NCBI RefSeq assembly: GCF_041146795.1
Contig: NC_135177.1
Coordinates: forward strand, 2,201,560-2,265,559
Direction: 5' to 3'
DNA from: Maylandia zebra
Taxonomy: Eukaryota; Chordata; Actinopteri; Cichliformes; Cichlidae
DNA length: 64,000 nucleotides
Below are positions 57,445-64,000 of this stretch, piece after piece. A program made the translations under genes and the position numbers. Each line of letters begins with the position of its first letter. Position 1 is the stretch's first letter. The notes beneath the pieces were generated by a model. The model searched no databases. It was not told where the DNA came from and saw only the letters and a program-made list of their open reading frames with translations.

Positions 57445-58135
57445 TGTCCTGGTACATCGCGTAAATGTTGTCCCAGGGACATCATGTAGAATTTGCCCTG
57501 GGACATCGTGTAGATGTTGTCCCTGGGACATCGTGTAAATGTTGTCCCTGGGACATCGTGTAAATGTTGTCCCTGGGACATCATGTAGAATTTGCCCTGG
57601 GACATCGTGTAGATGTTGTCCCTGGGACATCGTGTAAATGTTGTCCCTGGGACATCGTGTAAATGTTGTCCCTGGGACATCGTGTAGATGTTGTCCCTGG
57701 GACATCGTGTAAATGTTGTCCCTGGGACATTGTGTAGAATTTGCCCTGGGACATCATGTAGATGTTGTCCCTGGGACATCGTGTAAATGTTGTCCCTGGG
57801 ACATCATGTAGAATTTGCCCTGGGACATCGTGTAGATGTTGTCCCTGGGACATCGTGTAAATGTTGTCCCTGGGACATCGTTTAAATGTTGTCCCTGGGA
57901 CATCGTGTAATTGTTGTCCCTGGGACATCGTGTAAATGTTGTCCCTGGGACATTGTGTAATTGTTGTCCCTGGGACATCGTGTAGATGTTGTCCCTGGGA
58001 CATCGTGTAGATGTTGTCCCTGGGACATCGCGTAAATGTCGTCCCTGGGACATCGTGTAAATGTCGTTCCTGGGACATTGCGTAAATGTCGTTCCTGGGA
58101 CATCGTGTAAATGTCGTTCCTGGGACATCGTGTAA
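57445..58135 (+). repeat. 25-bp tandem array, about 27 units (left end of MULE copy 2)
   Basis: Units GTCCCTGGGACATCGTGTAA plus ATGTT, with variants (GTAGATGTT; a 24-bp GTAGAATTTGCCCTGGGACATC type recurring every few units, giving a higher-order pattern at 57480-57835). The inner end (58040-58135) has the GTTCCTGGGAC variant seen in the copy 1 right array. The frames of over 100 codons in this array are artefacts of the repeat. Confidence 0.92.
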
Positions 58136-58567
58136 CAAAGTGCATACTTTTTGAAGGTATGACTTGGACTGTGGTAACTATGTTCTTATCACAAAGGGTT
58201 TATAAGTTGCCACTATAAACAAACAGCATTTTCCAAAATTGAAGCCTTGTCAGAAGAACCTGAAAAATACCTTTCTGAAACCTTTTCTGTGTAAAGACTT
58301 GCTCAAAAGCAATGCACACAGATTAAAACATTTCTGTCTTGGCCAACTGATAAAGAACACCAAAAATTGAGTGGTGCGTGTTGAGTCTGTGGTCTTGATT
58401 TGTTTTGTACACACTATAGAAATTAATTAATGTAAACCAAAAATGACACTTTCTATATGTTTGTGTATCTGCAGAATTAATCACAAGTCTCACCTGACAA
58501 GCTTTTGCAGTTTTGCAGTGTCATTCTTGACAGAAAAACATACTTGTCACATTCTTTTTATTTCCAG

Positions 58568-61433
58568 AAAAACATCTTTCAGATGTATGAGAAATTGATT
58601 GGAGCCTGTCTGGAAAACGGCAGCCACTGGACCTTGTTTGTAAGTTGCACAGATTTTGCACTCTCTCTAGTGCATGATACTTTTCAGTGTCCCTCATTAG
58701 GAAAGCTCAAGGCCCAAGCCTACCATATCCATCTTTTTACAAAACAGTTTTGTGACATACCCTAGAGGACCATAGTCTATATGAATTCATTTGGCGAGTC
58801 GGAGGTCAGAAAAAGTGCGGTGTTGAAAAACTGGAGGTAATTAATTAACATATTTAACATAACATATTTAATTTAATTGAAATCATTACCGAACGTGGTT
58901 ATTGATTTCTCTATATGCTTTTTATTTGTAATAACTGCGATCTCTCAGCTCATTTGCTTCAGCAAGAGGCTGCGCTGGAGAGTGGACCTTGTCACATGTG
59001 AGCCACCCACATCAACAGGATGGGAACTCATGTGGAGTGCATGTCATAATGGTACTGAAAACTATAGCTTTAACCTATATAAGTAATGTTTACATTTTTG
59101 CCTATTCAGTTTTTAAAGCCTTAGAGGCAGGATGGTAAAATCTCAATTTTTTTTGTAGATTGAACCATTTCAGCAGTAATGCTTTGCTTTGGTTGCTCTG
59201 TTTTTTTTTTTTTTTTTCCTCGGGGGGGTTAAAAACAAACAAACATTTCTTTGTTAATCTAATTCTTTTTGTTCTTTTTTTTTTTTTTTTTCCTCGGGGG
59301 GGGGGGTAAAAACAAACAAACGTTTCTTTGTTAATCTAATTCTTTTTGTTCTTTTTTTTTTTTTTTTTTTTTCTTCGTCAATTATTAGTTTGCCCAATCT
59401 CTCATTGAGGGTAAAACACAAGTGGAGGAGTACAACACTGAAATCACAAAGCTCAGGTCCCGACTTTGCCACTACTTATTTTCCTCAATAGGTAAAGATA
59501 AAATTAGCCGCCTTCTTTTTCTCTAACATTGGAAAATGTAACTTGTACTTAAACAAATTATATTTTGCAGATCGAACTAGGAAGTGCAGTCAGTGCTGGT
59601 GTGTGATTGCAGCCAAAGACCGGGTACACTATGACATGTCCTTAGCCATATAGATTGTTTATTTAATGGACTTTGTTCATTTGTTTTTTGTTTGTTTATT
59701 TCTTCTTCTTTTTTTTCTTTTTTTTAATTCACAGGTGCAGTGCCAGAAATGTGGTGCATACAAGCACATGTTGTTCAAAGTCTGTTTGTGGCATCTGTAT
59801 CTTCTGTGAGAGTAAGTCACAATATAACTAAACAATGTCCAAAAATGTTTAAAGTGAAAAAAATTTCGTAATTTTGCCTTTGCACACCCGGACTGTGTAA
59901 TTAAAGTGGACGTTTCAAGATCCAGTTTTTACACAAAACTATTTTAGACATAACTGTGTCGTATTGTGGGGATTTCCCAACACAATTAAATTGATATAGT
60001 GCTGTTTATATCATTCTTCGTTATGTAACAGCACAGTGCAGCACAGCAGAGGGAAAGGAGTTGTGCAGCATAGTAGGTGGCTATACAGGAGGAGCAATAG
60101 AAGTAGCCAGTGAAGAATGTCATCAGGGAAAGCATCAGGCAGCGAATGACAAAGGAAAAGTTCCTAAGGGAGAGAACATCTGCAGCAAACCGACAAGTAA
60201 CAGTGAGATAGGAGGACTGACAGTCAGAGATGAAGGCACACAGACTGAAAGAGATGAAGGTACACAGACTGAAAGAGATGAAGGCACACAGACTGAAAGA
60301 GATGAAGGTACACAGACTGAAAGAGATGAAGGCACACAGACTGAAAGAGATGAAGGTACACAGACTGAAAGAGATGAAGGTACACAGACTGAAAGAGATG
60401 AAGGCACACAGACTGAAAGAGATGAAGGTACACAGACTGAAAGAGATGAAGGTACACAGACGGAAAGAGATGAAGGTACACAGACTGAAAGAGATGAAGG
60501 TACACAGACTGAAAGAGATGAAGGTACACAGACTGAAGACAAAGAAAAAGAAAGTATACGGCACAAGTCTGAGTACAGATAATGCTGCTGCTGCTGATGT
60601 TGACAGGATCGATGCAGATGCAGAATTCCAAACTGATTCAGAAGGAACTAGTACAGTTTACAGAGTGCATGGTCGCTTATCTGTACCAAGCTCAAAAAAG
60701 AAAACCTACACAATAACAGAAGACGAGATCAAGCGCAGAATCAACGCAGAGAACATGTCAGTTCATGTTTTCAGAGGTTTGATTGGGGTAGGTATACATT
60801 TCGTGATTTTGATGTCACCTGAAATAAATCCGGGTTACTCGTATCAATGAAGTGACAATGTGGCTGGAAATTGTGCATTTGCTGCAACATATACACAATT
60901 ACACCATGTAAACAAAAGCATTTAACTTTGTGCGCGTGTGTGTGTCTCTCTCTGCTCTTTTGGTGTTTGCACTTTTTCTTTTTTAGGGCCGTAAAGCCAA
61001 ACTGCCCGCAATGATTCTTGACAGGCCTAAGAAGGCCAAAACTAAAGTAACAGTGTTTAGTGTTCTGAGTGAAGAGGAGGCTGGGGAGCTAGCCCTCGGG
61101 TTTGCCGGAAGATTGGCCTGCGATGTCACAACAGACATGGTCTGTAAAGGCATCGACCATTCAAGTGCTGATATGACAAAGTAAGTTAGTAAAACAATAT
61201 GAAAGTTGTATCTTTTTTGGTATTATTTGTCATTTCCCCGTATTTGGGTTATTGGTGTAACATTGTTAATCTTACTTTCTAATAACAGACAGACTCTTCT
61301 CAAAATCCAACACAACCTTAAACATGAGCTGACTGATTCCTCAACCTTCAGTTTGCTGGCACACACCTTTGGCCCCGCTGCACTGGATTCTGTCATTTCA
61401 TTCCTGTGTGAAAAACTTGATCTTGTTTCTTAA
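58568..61433 (+). CDS. second MULE gene: Cys-rich, RDEGTQTE repeats, TFAP2-like C-terminus
   Basis: Recognised exons: 58568-58639 (NIFQMYEKLIGACLENG), 58768-58836 (SLYEFIWRVGGQKKCG), about 58949-59060 (FSKRLRWRVDLVTCEPPTST), about 59390-59496 (SLIEGKTQVEEYNTEITKL), about 59572-59622 (KCSQCWCVIAAKDR), about 59736-59810 (a Cys cluster TCCSKSVCGICIFCES), 60032-60787 with 13 RDEGTQTE units (60226-60537), 60987-61180 and 61289-61433 (stop at 61431). The last three exons carry EDEIKRRINAENMSVHVFRG, VFSVLSEEEAGELALGFAGR, then QTLLKIQHNLKHELTD and FSLLAHTFGPAALDSVISFL. Order and spacing resemble the TFAP2 helix-span-helix domain (ALLTSLVEGEAVHLARDFGY; LLATKQICKEFTDLL; FNLISHGFGSPAV). A frame change at about 60540-60590 and one unresolved junction (59622/59736) mean the model is incomplete; upstream exons may exist (an open stretch at 58230-58370). 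Confidence 0.6.
59205..59370. repeat. duplicated poly-T/poly-G segment
   Basis: A unit of about 85 bp (poly-T, CCTCGGGGGG, AAAAACAAACAAAC, TTTCTTTGTTAATCTAATTC) occurs twice in tandem, whereas the corresponding place in the left arm (55655-55770) has one. It lies in an intron of the second MULE gene. The homopolymers here and at 55658-55770 could also be prone to assembly error. Confidence 0.7.
60226..60537 (+). repeat. 24-bp coding minisatellite, 13 units of RDEGTQTE
   Basis: The counterpart of 54429-54812 in the right arm, with three units fewer. It encodes an acidic, Thr/Gln-rich linker between the Cys-rich and AP-2-like parts. TQTE resembles the short linear motif bound by dynein light chain LC8 (TQT core), so it could form a multivalent LC8-binding rod. 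Confidence 0.88.
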
Positions 61434-62309
61434 ATAATGAAACCTTTTGTTTGTTCTGTAAATCAGAATCTTGAAAATTGTTCATTGTTGTTCTAAGTTT
61501 GTGTTAACTATTTGGCAAAAATGATTGGTTCCTAATCCAAACAGCATAATGACTGTTCTAACACATATCTTAAAAATGCTACAAAGAAAGAAAATTATCA
61601 CATATGTTTCAATATGAATGTAATTGTGTCACACTCGGTTTGTAGTAGCTTTCCTGTTTTATTTTGAGTTTTGGTATGTTTACACTGTTATTTTTATTTC
61701 CCGTGTGTTCATCTTCCCTTATTAGTTTTACTGTATTTAATTAGTCTGATTTAATAACTTATAATTATTGGAGAGAGAGACAGAGGAGCAGCTGTACAAA
61801 AAGCATAAAAGAAAGCTGACGTCCAAAAATAACTTTGTCACTCACTGGACAAGAGGACCTGTGCATTACAGAAATCAACCAGGCAAACATATTTTTAAAT
61901 GTCAAAAAGAGCTTTGGGAAGCAGCCACCAGAAGATGAGTGCACTGTGGTCTTAAATGGATGGACATAGTCACTCAACATTTTATCCCTTTATATTCATT
62001 AACCTGAGTAGGTGAATATCACAATGAGGCAAATCATAACAACAGGACCCTGTTGTAAAAATGTGTTTCAGGTGCATCTTAGACAACGTGAAAAGAAAAC
62101 AATGTGGTTTACCTGCAAGACATGGTACCAGCATAGAAGGATAGCTGACTCTGGAAAAACCTTCTGCAAAGCATTTATTTCCGCAAAGTCTTTGTCAACC
62201 ATAAATGCTCTACAGAAAAAAAGAAAACACTAAATGAGATTAAACAGTATGAAAATGTTTTTGCTATCTCAAAGCACCACTTCAATGCCAAATTAAACAT
62301 TTCAACTCA
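61434..62309. other. MULE copy 2 interior between the two genes
   Basis: Non-coding DNA downstream of the second gene's stop codon. No transposase exon with SWIM motif is visible on either strand. The stretch 61620-61760 looks like an unrelated repeat end (T-rich, CACACTCGG...). The short open frames here have no domain. Confidence 0.4.
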
Positions 62310-62640
62310 CAAGTAGATATATCTTTTATTGCTCAATGTTCCATTTGCCAGAACTGAACTGGGAAAGAGGGCTTTTACTTATGCTGCCCCTTTCACATGG
62401 AACATGATGCAAAAAGACTGGAAGATAGCAGATCTTATTTCATTAAATGCTTTTAAGTCCAGATTGAGAGAGCCAGAGAAAAATGTTTTTAAAATGTAAT
62501 TGTTATTTATAATATGTATGTAACTTTGTAATTTCAACGTGTTGTCGCCTCTTGGCCAGGACTCCCTTGCAAAAGAGGTTTTTAATCTCAATGGGACTTT
62601 TCCTGGTTAAATAAAGGTTAATAATAATAAATATAAAATA
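62310..62640 (+). mobile_element. LINE 3' fragment (L2-like) inserted in MULE copy 2
   Basis: Plus-strand text AGAACTGAACTGGGAAAGAG and LISLNAFKSRLREP is the C-terminus of an L2-type LINE protein. It is followed by a 3' UTR with GCCTCTTGGCCAGGACTCCC, AATCTCAATGGGACTTTTCC and a short ATTAATAATAATAA tail. Only about 330 bp is present, and it lies where the transposase gene would continue. Confidence 0.7.
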
Positions 62641-62789
62641 CTGCATACAGCCTATAGGAATAGCTTTAACAACTGGAAAGGAAAGTTTTTTGCAGCCCAT
62701 GCTGCAGCTATAGCATTAGATTCTGGCATGTTATAACTTTTTTGAAAAGGAATTATTTCAAAATTAATAGCTGTCAATGTATTATTTAC

Positions 62790-63696
62790 CTCGGGGAAGT
62801 TGGGAAATGCTCACAAACTATTCCAAGAACAGTTTCCAGGGTTTTCTGACTTTCGTTGCTGACAATAGCATAGGCCACAGGGACTCCATGCCCATGATCA
62901 TCTCTTACAACAAGTGTGAATAAGGGAAATGAATACTGGTTAACGCAGTGCGTGGTGTCAACAAATACTAACTGTTTTGCATAGTTCTCCATGTTTGATT
63001 TCATTACAGGTGTCTGCAAAACAATCATTAGTTCTTGGTCAGATGTGTATGGTTGATAGAAGAGAACATGTTCTTGATGTTTTCCATTAAGTAAGGTATG
63101 TACACATTGACTGTCTCCACAGTTAAAGTGCTTCTTCCTCATCATGCAGGTTCTAACACTGTCAATGTCACGTGGTGTGACAAAATGCTCTCTGTTGTGA
63201 AGATCTCTGTGTCCATGTTCTTTGGCCCATTTATGACATTCAGTTAGTAGATGGCTGGCTTAGTTCCAAGGGAAAGCAGTTCCTCAATCTTCCTCCTCAA
63301 ATCACTGGAAATATTGTTGAAATGTGCGTCTTTTGGGTCCGAAGGATCATGCCCATCATGCTTATCATATGTACGCTGCACGATGACTGTGTGGTCTTTC
63401 CAACATTTGAGTACTTTAAATGAAACATAGGCCTTACAGCCCACTGCTCTGTAGCTGTTTCGACTTTTTTCCCCAGCTCTGATGCAGTTGAATTTGTAAT
63501 AGTCTCTTTTCCTGTCTTTACCTGAGGCAACATTTAAACATTTATAATGTCCATGAAGGGTTAATGAGTTCAATTTTTCTAACACAACACTGAATGGGTC
63601 CTCCTGGCATTGTGACACATGCACACAAAGTTGTGTGTCTTTTCCAGTTCTTTTTTTTTCGTCATTCAGAACACTTCTTCTAATTATGTCGTCCAT
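62790..63696 (-). pseudogene. MULE transposase, N-terminal module and start of catalytic core
   Basis: From ATG at 63694-63696 the frame reads MDDIIRRSVLNDEKKRTGKD and a Cys/His module (NCIRAGEKSRNSYRAVGCKA ... VQRTYDKHDGHDP) like the FLYWCH/FAR1-type DNA-binding heads of MULEs. It stops at 63244 through a one-base frame change near 63258. The next frame (to 62790) continues TECHKWAKEHGHRDLHNRE, then the MULE core QLVFVDTTHCVNQYSFPLF and VRDDHGHGVPVAYAIVSNES; the Asp in FVDTT would be the first catalytic residue. It ends at a good donor (CGAG before GTAAAT), so later exons with the other catalytic residues and SWIM finger are expected, but I cannot find them before the second gene. Probably inactive here. 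Confidence 0.75.
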
Positions 63697-63883
63697 TTCT
63701 GGTGGAAAAATAACGAAGGTTTAATTAGTCAATATTCATTAATTCATTTTAACTTGTTTTGGTTTTTTTTGCAATACAATGTAAATATTAAATATAATAT
63801 TAAAAAATATATATATATAAAATAATATAAAACAAACAGGGGCTAAAAGAAGCTAAACTTTCATATGGTATGTCTCTGGCAAC

Positions 63884-64000
63884 TTTAACATGATGTCCCA
63901 GGGACAACATCTACACGATGTCCCAGGGCAACTTCTACATGATGTTCCAGGGACAACATTTACGCGATGTCCCAGGGACGACATTTACGCGATGTCCCAG
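63884..64000 (-). repeat. 25-bp tandem array (right end of MULE copy 2, truncated by the window)
   Basis: At least four units (ACACGATGTCCCAGGGCAAC; GCGATGTCCCAGGGACGACA), inverted relative to the 57445 array. It continues to the last base of the window, so its length and the outer boundary of the transposon are unknown. Confidence 0.88.

Larger units (their letters stand above)
53722..61247. repeat. large inverted repeat, arms ~3.1 kb
   Basis: The left arm 53722-56832 is the reverse complement of the right arm 58136-61247, with few substitutions and some indels. Outer matches: AGATACAACTTTCATATTG (53752) against its complement near 61196. Inner matches: TATGCACTTTGTTACACGAT (56821) against its complement near 58130. 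The spacer (56833-58135) is arrays plus block B2. Differences include the number of 24-bp coding repeats (16 left, 13 right) and an extra poly-T/poly-G segment at 59210-59310 in the right arm. Confidence 0.85.
57445..64000 (-). mobile_element. MULE-like foldback transposon, copy 2 (runs off the window)
   Basis: Bounded on the left by the 57445-58135 array and on the right by the inverted array at 63884-64000, which continues beyond the window. The second gene is on the plus strand (58568-61433) and the transposase on the minus strand (63696-62790), so the two genes converge, as in maize MuDR. A LINE fragment lies at about 62310-62640 and the transposase C-terminal exons are missing. Long arrays as inverted ends recall Drosophila FB/NOF and insect Rehavkus elements. 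Confidence 0.7.

Noticed and set aside
57445-58135. CRISPR-like direct repeat array
   Set aside because: Repeats are contiguous with no unique spacers, in a vertebrate genome, and form the ends of a DNA transposon.
57417-58145. Long minus-strand open frames (up to 185 codons) of MSQGQHLHDVPGTTFT type
   Set aside because: They lie wholly in the 25-bp array. Three units make 75 bp, so the array stays open in every frame; composition and codons are dictated by the repeat, with no start context, splice sites or domain.
58505-58765. Single-exon 86-codon gene (MQFCSVILD...), repeated at 56203-56463
   Set aside because: Contains a clear acceptor (58567) and donor (58640) around a 24-codon exon; the rest of the frame is intron sequence.
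59572-59810. piggyBac transposase C-terminal zinc ribbon in the second MULE gene
   Set aside because: The Cys spacing is suggestive, but the junction between the two Cys-rich exons does not keep phase with visible splice sites, and no piggyBac catalytic motif is present; left as an undefined Cys-rich module.

Overview
The window is vertebrate nuclear DNA, almost certainly from a ray-finned (teleost) fish. The evidence is two multi-exon genes with GT-AG introns whose proteins match vertebrate orthologues, plus a typical teleost repeat load: Rex1/Babar-like, RTE/Rex3-like and L2/Maui-like LINEs, Tc1-like elements with long inverted repeats, hAT-like MITEs and tRNA-derived SINEs. There is no bacterial-type gene organisation. 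The repeat mix suggests a percomorph, possibly a cichlid, but I cannot fix the species.

Layout. (1) 1,005-18,841, minus strand: tcaim (T-cell activation inhibitor, mitochondrial), ten coding exons, intact. Its introns carry an inverted pair of about 700 bp transposons, nested LINEs and a nearly intact Tc1-like transposon. (2) 18,850-22,150: intergenic, with transposon relics. (3) 22,154-38,776, minus strand: gpd1l-type cytosolic NAD-dependent glycerol-3-phosphate dehydrogenase, eight coding exons adding up to exactly 351 codons plus stop. Its introns hold two hAT-like elements, Tc1 relics, a SINE and a 1.68 kb element with an 8-bp target duplication and a THAP zinc-finger exon. (4) 38,800-48,700: gene-poor and repeat-rich (Rex1-like LINE with one in-frame stop, LTR-like sequences, SINE, hAT MITE, Myb/SANT-like transposon gene fragment, L2-like LINE).

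(5) 48,700-64,000 is the most unusual part. It holds two inverted copies of what looks like an undescribed Mutator-like (MULE) foldback transposon. Its ends are tandem arrays of a 25-bp unit that contains the palindrome GTCCCTGGGAC. Between the arrays lie two convergent multi-exon genes. One is a MULE transposase with an N-terminal Cys/His module, a MULE core and C-terminal SWIM zinc finger(s). The other is a second gene with a Cys-rich module, a variable run of the octapeptide RDEGTQTE and a C-terminal region that by eye resembles the TFAP2 (AP-2) DNA-binding/dimerisation domain. The left copy keeps only the transposase C-terminus and has two Rex1-like LINE insertions. The right copy keeps the transposase N-terminal half and a fuller second gene, and its right-hand array runs off the window. 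The second-gene halves form an inverted repeat with arms of about 3.1 kb.

The two host genes have mitochondrial (tcaim) and glycolipid/redox (gpd1l) roles and share only strand and neighbourhood. The transposon genes would be expected to work together: the transposase acts on the arrays, and the AP-2-like protein is a possible DNA-binding accessory factor. All of this was read by eye; family assignments come from remembered motifs, not from searches.
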